Shown: one piece after another, positions 54,421-61,958 of the stretch
Position numbering within the stretch: position 1 is the stretch's first letter
Layout: every line of letters starts with the position of its first letter
NCBI GenBank assembly: GCA_007134845.1
Contig: SLKA01000020.1
Location: forward strand, 1-64,000
Source: Balneolales bacterium
GTDB taxonomy: Bacteria; Bacteroidota; Rhodothermia; Balneolales; Natronogracilivirgulaceae
DNA length: 64,000 nucleotides
Reading direction: 5' to 3'
Made by a program: the position numbers and the translations under genes
The notes under the pieces: generated by a model
Told to the model about the DNA's origin: nothing
Seen by the model: the letters and a program-made list of their open reading frames with translations, nothing else
Databases searched by the model: none

Positions 54421-56124
54421 ATGTCCTACACGTTATTTGATTTTCTCCAACTGATCGGCTCGCTCGGCATTTTCATTTTCGGCATGAAAACCATGAGCGA
54501 CGGGCTACAGAAAGTGGCAGGGGGCAGACTCAGAAAAATCCTGACCCGGATGACATCCACCCGCTTGATGGGAGTGTTCACCGGGTTTGTTGTAACGGTC
54601 CTTACCCAGTCTTCCACCGCCACTACTGTCATGGTGGTCAGCTTTGTCAATGCCGGATTGCTGACCTTCCTCGAATCTACAGGCATCATCATGGGGGCCA
54701 ACATCGGAACTACGATCACCGCCTGGATCGTCGCCGTGTTCGGGTTCAAGATGAGTATTACCCCGATTGCTGTCGCTCTTATAGGCCTTTTTTTCCCATT
54801 CCTCTTTTCCAGCCGCAACAAACTGAAATTCATGGCGGAATCCGTCATCGGCTTCGGTATCCTGTTCATCGGACTGGAATTTCTCAAGGAAAGCATTCCC
54901 GATATCGAGAAAAATCCGGAAATCCTCCACTTTCTCGGACAGTTCACGGAGTTTGGCCTGGGCTCGATACTGATCTTCATCGGTGTGGGAGCCATTTTTA
55001 CCGGTATTACGCAATCTTCCAGTGCAACGACGGCACTCACTCTGGTAATGGTGTTCCAGGGATGGCTGGATTTTCCCCTTGCAGCCGCCATGATGATTGG
55101 GCAGAATATCGGTACTACCATTACCGCAAACATCGCCGCCTCCGTTGCAAACATACACGCCAAGCGTTCGGCAATCTTTCACCTGCTGTTCAATGTAATC
55201 GGCATTGTTCCGGTACTGCTGGTCTATCCCTGGATCATGTCCCTGATCGACAGTCTTATGATATCGGTAACGGGATCTTCCATACTTGTACTGACGGAAG
55301 ATCCTACTGTGAGAGGAAATGCCACAATCGCCCTCTCCATTTTCCACACGGTCTTCAACCTGTTCAACCTGCTACTACTTTTCGCCTTTGTGCCCCAGCT
55401 GGTACGTTTGGTCGAGCGACTTCTACCTGCACGCGATGATGCGGAAGACGAGTTTCACCTCAAATTCATCAAACGCGGGCTGATGTCTACAGTAGCTCTT
55501 TCCATTGATCAGGCCCAGCGTGAAATTGAAGTATATGCCCATCGCGTCAGAAAAATGCATGATAGTATCCACAAGCTTATTCTCGGGGACAAGAAGAAAG
55601 CCGGAAAATACCTTAAGAGAATTGAGGAATGTGAGCGCAACAGTGACAACATGGAAATTGAAATCGCCGAGTATCTGACAGCAGCATCAGAAGGCAATAT
55701 TGCCCAGTCGGAGTCCAAGCGTATCCGGAATATGTTGCGGATGATTGGTGACCTCGAGCGAATTGCCGACCTCTATTACAATATGACCAAAAATTATGAG
55801 CGGGCAGAGGAGATGGGTGTTGTCCTGAACGAAGAGTCTCTTGAAGAACTGCAACAGATGCTGGATGCCGTTGAAGAAGCCTTTGACAGCATGCTTGCCC
55901 GTATTCCGGAGATGAATGGCGAGGTGGATCTGACAAAGTCCATCAAACTGGAACTGAAAATCAACCGCATGCGGGATGAGCTGAAGAGCAAGCACTATGA
56001 ACGCCTGGAGAAGGGGGTCTACTCTCCTATTGCTGGCATTATCTACCTTGATTACATGAATCGGCTCGAAAAGATCGGGGACCACATCCTCAACGTGAAT
56101 GAAGCCATATCCGGAAAAAAATGA
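54421..56124 (+). CDS. Na+/phosphate cotransporter (NptA type) with PhoU-like C-terminus
   Basis: Two inverted Na/Pi-cotransporter repeats, each with the QSS signature: VLTQSSTATTVMVVSFV near 62 and GITQSSSATTALTLVMVF near 195, plus GANIGTTITA and GQNIGTTITA. About nine membrane segments to residue ~330, then a helical PhoU-like domain (~355-560: IERCERNSDNMEIEIAEYL; LRMIGDLERIADLYYNM, in parts). 567 aa. Imports phosphate with Na+. The histidine-phosphatase gene overlaps its stop by 4 bases (ATGA). Confidence 0.94.
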   Translation: MSYTLFDFLQLIGSLGIFIFGMKTMSDGLQKVAGGRLRKILTRMTSTRLMGVFTGFVVTVLTQSSTATTVMVVSFVNAGLLTFLESTGIIMGANIGTTITAWIVAVFGFKMSITPIAVALIGLFFPFLFSSRNKLKFMAESVIGFGILFIGLEFLKESIPDIEKNPEILHFLGQFTEFGLGSILIFIGVGAIFTGITQSSSATTALTLVMVFQGWLDFPLAAAMMIGQNIGTTITANIAASVANIHAKRSAIFHLLFNVIGIVPVLLVYPWIMSLIDSLMISVTGSSILVLTEDPTVRGNATIALSIFHTVFNLFNLLLLFAFVPQLVRLVERLLPARDDAEDEFHLKFIKRGLMSTVALSIDQAQREIEVYAHRVRKMHDSIHKLILGDKKKAGKYLKRIEECERNSDNMEIEIAEYLTAASEGNIAQSESKRIRNMLRMIGDLERIADLYYNMTKNYERAEEMGVVLNEESLEELQQMLDAVEEAFDSMLARIPEMNGEVDLTKSIKLELKINRMRDELKSKHYERLEKGVYSPIAGIIYLDYMNRLEKIGDHILNVNEAISGKK

Positions 56125-56672
56125 GCGTCACAAGAATAACCTACTTTGTCCACGGAACAACATTTGACAACGAGGCAGGTATTTCTTCCGGCTGGAAAAA
56201 TGTCCGGCTCTCACCGTTAGGCCGCAAACAGACCCGTGAACTTCGAAAAAAAACTGACGATAGCCGTTTTGATGCGGTGATATCCTCCGACCTCCACCGA
56301 GCCGTGGCTTCAGCAGAGATTCTTTTTGAAAACCGGCTGACAATTGTCTATGATGAACGGCTTCGTGAATGCAACTATGGCCTTTATAACGGGTATCCAT
56401 CCGAGTTGGTTGAATCACTCCAGCCGAAGCATATCCACCAGCCTTTCTCTGAGGGAGAGAGCTATGAGGATGTGAAACAGCGTGTCGGGGAGCTGCTCGC
56501 AGAGATACGGGGACAGTATGCAGGCGGACATGTTGCCATGATATCCCACAAGGCGCCGCAACTGGCCATGGAAGTACTGCTGAATGGCAAAAGCTGGGAA
56601 GAGGCCTTTGTCGGGGACTGGCGGCGTAAAGGACTTTGGCAGCCGGGGTGGGAGTACCTGCTCGGGGATTGA
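56121..56672 (+). CDS. Histidine phosphatase superfamily protein, atypical RHG motif
   Basis: 183 residues of the phosphoglycerate-mutase-like fold: catalytic His 11 in YFVHGTTFDN, LSPLGRKQTREL, ISSDLHRAVASAEI, ECNYGLYNG and second His in MISHKAP near 145. The usual R-H-G reads V-H-G, so the phosphate-binding Arg before the His is absent; a known subfamily shares the HGTTxDN form, so activity may remain. Translationally coupled to the phosphate cotransporter, suggesting that released phosphate is taken up or that it acts on a phosphate-linked metabolite. Confidence 0.88.
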   Translation: MSVTRITYFVHGTTFDNEAGISSGWKNVRLSPLGRKQTRELRKKTDDSRFDAVISSDLHRAVASAEILFENRLTIVYDERLRECNYGLYNGYPSELVESLQPKHIHQPFSEGESYEDVKQRVGELLAEIRGQYAGGHVAMISHKAPQLAMEVLLNGKSWEEAFVGDWRRKGLWQPGWEYLLGD

Positions 56673-56918
56673 TGCCGGATGGGTCAGCTCGGGATAAGAC
56701 AACAGTACTATGGGACAGTTTCTCCACTTTATCCATTCACTGGTGACGCTTGAAGTTGGGTTTTAGCAAAGAAAGCCTTAGTTTCAGCGCCTGTATTTCA
56801 TCAACTTCAGCCAGGCAGCAGGATGCCGGTTTTACGGTTATCATATGTCAGGCCAAAAATCTGAATTTTACATCCGCAGTTGCTCGGGCTTGATACAACG
56901 GCCCGTCCATTCCATGTT

Positions 56919-57769
56919 ATGGCGATCTGGATTGCAATCATCCTGGGTAACATCCAGGGCATATTCATGTTTTTTCCCGTCAGTTCGACCAGCCACCTGG
57001 CGCTGGCACAACACCTGTTCATCTGGACCGGCCAGGAGCTTCCTCCCCCCGAATCGGCAGAAATGATCCTGTTCGATCTGGTGGTTCATGTCGGGACCCT
57101 GGTTTCAATTGCCGTAGTTTTCCGAAACAGTCTGTCACGGTTCCTGCATGACAGTTTTTTTGGATTCCTGGCTGCTGCGCGGGGCACCATGACCTCCAAA
57201 GACCGGCTATTTGTAAGCTCACCCTGCTGGGACTCTTTTCCGTTCTGGTAACCGGGATAATCGGTTTACCGCTCAAGGTGTATTTTGAATCGGTATTCGC
57301 CCAGCCCGTCCTGATCAGTGTGACCCTGGTTATAACAGGACTGCTGCTCTGGTGGACCGACATCCTGCCGGATCGCAAAATCGGATTGCGGGATATTGGA
57401 TTCACAATTGCCCTGGTGATTGGTGTGGGACAGGGTCTGGCGTTGCTTCCGGGGCTGAGCCGGAGCGGGCTGACCATCGCTTTTGCCCTGTTTGCCGGAC
57501 TAAAACGCCGCTGGGCCGCCGAGTACAGCTTTTTTATTGCCATTCCAACCATCCTTGGCGCAACCCTGATGCAGGCCGTTGAAGTCGCCTCGGCAGCAGA
57601 GCCGGTGACCATCGGATTTGGCGCCCTGGCCACCGGATTCCTGGTTTCGGCCCTGGTTGGCATTGTCGCACTCTACCTGGTGATCCACCTGCTTTACAAG
57701 GCAAAATTCCGGTACTTCTCCTACTATGTGTGGGCTCTGGCACTGGTGATCCTGGTGATCCATCTGTGA
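56919..57769 (+). pseudogene. UppP/BacA-like undecaprenyl-diphosphatase, frameshifted
   Basis: Frame one from ATG 56919 encodes MAIWIAIILGNIQGIFMFFP..VSSTSHLALAQHLF and ends at a stop near 57252. A second frame (+2), starting around 57205 (KLTLLGLFSVLVTGI), continues to 57769 with the conserved LPGLSRSGLTIAFALFAG. Joining them rebuilds a ~280-residue UppP fold. One base is lost near 57,205-57,215. The first motif also lacks the catalytic Glu (EGLTEFLP reads QGIFMFFP). This may be gene decay of a divergent copy, or a sequencing error plus a divergent paralogue. Confidence 0.75.
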
Positions 57770-58043
57770 TGGACATGGGCGGCAATGTGGGCACGCAGTC
57801 GACGACCATCTTTGCCAGAGGGCTTGCCCTTGGCCATATCGACGTCAGCCGCATTCATCGCCATATCCGTCGTGAAGTGACCATTGGCCTTACCATGGGA
57901 GTGCTTCTGGGAATCATTGGCGGTTTTGGAGCGTATGTATGGCAGGGGGCTCCCAACGACATACCCCAAATCGGGCTTGCCGTAGGGATTTCACCGGTCT
58001 GGCACTCTATTTCGTGCCGGTCGGGACGCTTATCGGCGTGTGA
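57760..58043 (+). pseudogene. MgtE magnesium-transporter fragment, truncated and frameshifted
   Basis: One frame reads PSVMDMGGNVGTQSTTIFARGLALG, RREVTIGLTMGVLLGIIGG and YVWQGAPNDIPQIGLAVG, the pore-forming end of MgtE. Around 57,985 it shifts to a frame reading FTGLALYFVPVGTLIGV-stop at 58043. The N-terminal domain, CBS pair and first membrane helices are missing. Its start overlaps the uppP stop (57769). Clearly non-functional. Confidence 0.8.
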
Positions 58044-58107
58044 CCGATGGCCCTGCAAAATTTGTTAACACTAGAGAATCATCATTTTCATACCAAAGAG
58101 GTCTGTC

Positions 58108-58857
58108 ATGTTTAAGAGAATTGAAGAAAAAACCACTTCAATGGCACAAAATCTGCTGTTTTATATCTCACTCGCAAGCTATCTGCTCCTGATGCTGCTT
58201 TCCATGCTTCTAATGGGCGGGGCCCTTTCCACGGCCAACGGTCAGCAAATGGTTGTCGATGATGCCGGAATCGTCGAATACCGGGCCTTTCACCTGGAGA
58301 CCTGGATCGGGACCGAAGAGTCCTGGATACTTCTGGCTTTTAGCCCGCTCAGAGGCCTTGAACTTGCTGCTGGTGCCGTAATTACGGATGATGAGACGTT
58401 CGCCGTTACCGAAGCCAAATACATGTTTCGGGCGCCGTCGAACAACCGGGCCGGTTTCGGCCTTGTTGCTGGTGCGCTTTTCGCGCCTTTCAGGGGGTTC
58501 TACTCCTATGTTCCGGCTACCCTGCCGCTGCTGGATGAACGGGTAGTTCTGCACGGCAATCTCGGATATGTATTTGAGCGCCATTTGGAAGATCATGGCG
58601 ACCACAGCCACACCCATGAAGATCATGCCTTCACCTGGGGTGCACGCACCGATTTGGCACTGGCCGGACCGGTGACCCTGCTTGGCGGACTATTTGGGCA
58701 AAACAGCGAGACACCCGACTTTCAGATTGGTTTCCGGCTGGAAATCCTGCTGGGACTTCTTGAAATGGATTTCACATACGGCAACAATTTCAGCCGGCAA
58801 AGCAGTGGACTGGGCTTCACGGCCGGGCTTGCCTGGACCCCGCCCCCGTTCCGCTGA
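58108..58857 (+). CDS. Hypothetical envelope protein with His-rich loop
   Basis: An extended N-terminal hydrophobic leader (LLFYISLASYLLLMLLSMLLMGG, ~residues 17-39, in parts) is followed by ~210 residues of barrel-like strands (FRAPSNNRAGFGLVAGALF; FRLEILLGLLEMDFTYGN). A loop near residue 165 reads EDHGDHSHTHEDHAF, five His in 13 residues, a possible metal site. 249 aa; good AAAGAGG ribosome-binding site. It follows the mgtE fragment, so a metal-related role is a weak guess only. Confidence 0.65.
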   Translation: MFKRIEEKTTSMAQNLLFYISLASYLLLMLLSMLLMGGALSTANGQQMVVDDAGIVEYRAFHLETWIGTEESWILLAFSPLRGLELAAGAVITDDETFAVTEAKYMFRAPSNNRAGFGLVAGALFAPFRGFYSYVPATLPLLDERVVLHGNLGYVFERHLEDHGDHSHTHEDHAFTWGARTDLALAGPVTLLGGLFGQNSETPDFQIGFRLEILLGLLEMDFTYGNNFSRQSSGLGFTAGLAWTPPPFR

Positions 58858-58902
58858 CCAGCTGGCAGCTCAGGCAACCGCAACCGGTCTGACCCGGCAC
58901 TT

Positions 58903-58965
58903 TTGGTCATGTATGTGGCCCCGCTGGTCTTGCAAGTGGCCCTGCTGGTCTCGCATGTGGCCCCA
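58903..58965. repeat. 21-bp x3 tandem array after the His-loop gene
   Basis: Three consecutive 21-bp units share the frame TGGTCn(3-4)GCAnGTGGCCC; copies two and three differ at about four positions. It starts 46 bp past the stop codon, in the 151-bp convergent gap before the metzincin gene. Being a multiple of three it keeps an ORF open (Trp/Ser/Cys-rich), but that frame is not a gene. Confidence 0.8.
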
Positions 58966-59008
58966 TGAGCAGATATGACCATCAGGGCGATTTACATTGC
59001 CACCAGCA

Positions 59009-61690
59009 TTACTGACCCAGCGGAAACATGTTGGGCATGCGCGGGTAAGGACGGATGTCAGGCTCAAAAGTGCCGTCGCGCAGGAATCGCCGGATGTCTT
59101 GTTGCATGAGCGTGTATTGGGAAACGGCAGCGGCCTTTGATGCGGATGCTCTGCCAGAATCGGCTGCGGAGCCCGATACGGTTTCCAGGATGACGTCGAT
59201 CCGGCCGGAAATCCGACCAAGTTCCCACTCGGCTGCAGCACGCGCTTCAGCTACGGTCTGGCTGCTGCCGGCGGCTTCCATCAGTGCTTCCACATACATC
59301 CGCTGCACGATGCGCCGGATGGCCGGACGGGTTTCCTCCCTCATCCAGAGGGAGAGTTCACCGGTGTTCGCCGGTCCGAACATCTGCCGGGTCACCGTTT
59401 CCAGGACCTCCTCCAAAGTGGGCAGATCCGGGTCACGGTCGGCAAAGGCAATGAGCCGCGCCGTGCGCCGGGGCTCGAGCAGCTCCGAAAAGATGCGTGC
59501 GGACAGGGCCCTCGCAAATTCCAGCTGGTCGGCTGCCGGGGTGGCCGGACTGGAAAAAGAACGGTCGTCTTCCGAATAGCCCCAGGGAGCGGGTGCCATC
59601 AGTTCCAGGATGCGTTCCGGCACGGTGAGCTCATCGGTATGCAGCGCCGTCAGCAGCGTCTGCAAGGCTTCCCGCTGTTTTTCGGCCGGAATGATTTGAG
59701 TCGGCACCTGGCCGTCGCCCCGTAGCGCGTAGCGGAACTCCATCCCCCCGATATGTTTTGTGACGGAGGAGAGGAGGAAGCGGTGCATTACATAGATGGG
59801 CACGAAGCGCTCACGCAGCAGGAACATGGGTTCCCCCTCGCGAATGGCGCGTTCGTCAAAATGTTCCATCAGGAAACGGCGGACCTCCATGATCTCCCTG
59901 AGTTCGCTCATGGGATCTTCGGCCAGCGCCCATGCCTGAACCTGAGGATGCGACCCGAACGGACGCGTGTGTGGTGCGCTGAGGTGATATATTCCCTTTT
60001 CCAGTCCGACCTGGATGATGGCATTCAGTCCGGCCTCTTCCTGTTCCGGCGTATCAAACTGGGTGTATCCCCACCGGATGGAAAGAGTGTCAAACACTCC
60101 AGGCCCGGGCGCATAAGCCTGGCTCAGATCCAGTCGCCCGTCGCGCAGGCGCACATGTGCCCCGGGGTAATCCATTACAGAGGCACGCCCCATGCTTTCG
60201 GCGGCAAAATTGTGAGCGAGGCCAAGTGTGTGGCCCAGTTCGTGTGCCGCGTGCTGTCGGCGGCGGGACATGACGAATTCCTCGGCATCGATGTGAGGGT
60301 CCAGTGTGGCCATCCACTCCAGGGCACCTTCGGGATCCCCTGTCCCGAGAGAGTTGAGGGATCCGAATCCGTCGCCCATGCCGGCCGACTCCACAGACCC
60401 GCCACCGGAACTCAAACCGGCCGACTCCAGGGCCGGTAGAAAACCGGCATACTGATTGAAATTCACAAGGGAGCGGTGCGAATCCATCCGCACGGCGGCC
60501 TTGATGATCTCGCCGGTGCGCGGATCGCGGAACGTCGGACCGATGGAAGCGCCTGCCTCGGACCGGTGGACCCACATCACCACGTTGTAGCGGGCATCCA
60601 TCGGATCCATATCCTCCGGCATATCCTTCAGTACGAATGCATTGCGAAAACCGGCGGCTTCAAAGACACCGTTGAACCATTCCATGCCTTCACGGAAAGC
60701 GGTGCGGTAAGGCTCGGGGATGGCGGGATCCATGTAGTAGGTGATGGGCTTTGCCGGCTCGGAGATTTCGGCCCCGGGATCTTTCTTTTCGAGCCGGTGA
60801 CGGACGGCATAGCGTGTGATCAGATCTTCATCAAATCCTTTTGAGTAATCATGGAATGAAATATTCAGGTACCCACCGCGGGGATCATATTTGCGTGGTC
60901 GAAAATCATTGTCAGGCAACTTGACAAGTGAGTGGTGCTGCCGCATTGTAACGGACCGGCCATCCGGCGCATGGCGTCGTATGGTCCATGAGGGATTATC
61001 CGATGAAAGGGTGATTGCAGCTTCAATTTCCGTGTTTTCCGGAAAGGATTTCGTTCGCGGCATGTAGATGTAACTGCGTGATGTTTCCACCCGGTATGTG
61101 CCGAGATTGCTATTACGGAACAGGCGCCGCACATCAAAGGCATCATTGAGAAAATAGGAGGTGGCATCAACAAGATAACTGCCGTTTTTTTCGGCAGCGA
61201 TGTCAAAAGAGCCGACTACCGAAACCGGAAATGATTCCATCACGGAGTGCGCCAGCTCCGGCTTATCCGGATCGGTGGATACGAACCGGTGATTGAGCAA
61301 CACGAAATGAATTTTGGGTCCAACCCGTTCGAAGCGGGCAATATGCTCGTCACCAACCTGTGAGCGGTCAAGGCGCGGACCGTTCATTCCTCCGCCCGTG
61401 CCCATTCCGATCAGGTACAGAAATTCCACATCAAGCAGGTTGCCGGGTATTTCAATAAACAGGCGCGCCCGATGATCGTCCCAGTACAGTGGGAAAAAAC
61501 CGTCCTGCTTTGTGAAAGACCGGGTGAATGCGTTAATATCCGGCCATTGTGTCCGGCTGTCGGATTGAATGATCCCGGTGCTTGAATTATCTTCGGCCTG
61601 TTCCGGAGAGGTATGAGCACAGGATGCAAACAGACTAGCAAAAAGTGAAATAAGTATCAGGCAGCGAAAGCCCGGAATGATGGATTGCAT
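59009..61690 (-). CDS. Zinc-dependent metalloprotease lipoprotein (DUF5117/DUF4953 type)
   Basis: Lipobox LFASC from ATG 61690 (a TTG 15 bases upstream is in frame), giving 893 aa. The N-terminal ~300 residues match the DUF5117-like region (PDINAFTRSFTKQDGFFPLYWDD; HRARLFIEIPGNLLDVEFLY, in parts). Metzincin zinc site HELGHTLGLAHNF near residue 483 (HExxHxxGxxH) with Met-turn SVMDYP 20 residues on. The rest is helical. A secreted, outer-membrane-linked protease of the Bacteroidota/Balneolota type; substrate unknown. Single-gene unit. Confidence 0.92.
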   Translation of the reverse strand: MQSIIPGFRCLILISLFASLFASCAHTSPEQAEDNSSTGIIQSDSRTQWPDINAFTRSFTKQDGFFPLYWDDHRARLFIEIPGNLLDVEFLYLIGMGTGGGMNGPRLDRSQVGDEHIARFERVGPKIHFVLLNHRFVSTDPDKPELAHSVMESFPVSVVGSFDIAAEKNGSYLVDATSYFLNDAFDVRRLFRNSNLGTYRVETSRSYIYMPRTKSFPENTEIEAAITLSSDNPSWTIRRHAPDGRSVTMRQHHSLVKLPDNDFRPRKYDPRGGYLNISFHDYSKGFDEDLITRYAVRHRLEKKDPGAEISEPAKPITYYMDPAIPEPYRTAFREGMEWFNGVFEAAGFRNAFVLKDMPEDMDPMDARYNVVMWVHRSEAGASIGPTFRDPRTGEIIKAAVRMDSHRSLVNFNQYAGFLPALESAGLSSGGGSVESAGMGDGFGSLNSLGTGDPEGALEWMATLDPHIDAEEFVMSRRRQHAAHELGHTLGLAHNFAAESMGRASVMDYPGAHVRLRDGRLDLSQAYAPGPGVFDTLSIRWGYTQFDTPEQEEAGLNAIIQVGLEKGIYHLSAPHTRPFGSHPQVQAWALAEDPMSELREIMEVRRFLMEHFDERAIREGEPMFLLRERFVPIYVMHRFLLSSVTKHIGGMEFRYALRGDGQVPTQIIPAEKQREALQTLLTALHTDELTVPERILELMAPAPWGYSEDDRSFSSPATPAADQLEFARALSARIFSELLEPRRTARLIAFADRDPDLPTLEEVLETVTRQMFGPANTGELSLWMREETRPAIRRIVQRMYVEALMEAAGSSQTVAEARAAAEWELGRISGRIDVILETVSGSAADSGRASASKAAAVSQYTLMQQDIRRFLRDGTFEPDIRPYPRMPNMFPLGQ

Positions 61691-61958
61691 TAGGTTGGAG
61701 TCCAATTTGGTGATGTTGTAAAGAGTGGAGTGTTACACTGCAATAATGTTTCCGAAGCTGTTGTCTCCGGCGAATTTCATGCCCTGAACCGAGGGGTGCT
61801 CCGAAAGCCGGATCCGGTTTCCGGAGCCTATGAGGAATAATGTATGACAATATTTCACGCGATGCCATAACCATTGACATCGCAACAGGTTAAAAAATGT
61901 AATAAGGCCGGAAAAGGGACAATGGACAATGTGCGATAAGCGCCATCGTCCCATGATG

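Noticed and set aside
58682-58978. Frame reading WSCMWPRWSCKWPCWSRMWP
   Set aside because: The Trp/Cys repeat comes from the 21-bp array downstream of a gene and overlaps the His-loop gene in another frame.
61801-61824. Dyad around CCGGATCCGG as terminator of the PKD gene
   Set aside because: Arms are imperfect and no T-run follows on the minus strand; noted only in the PKD entry.
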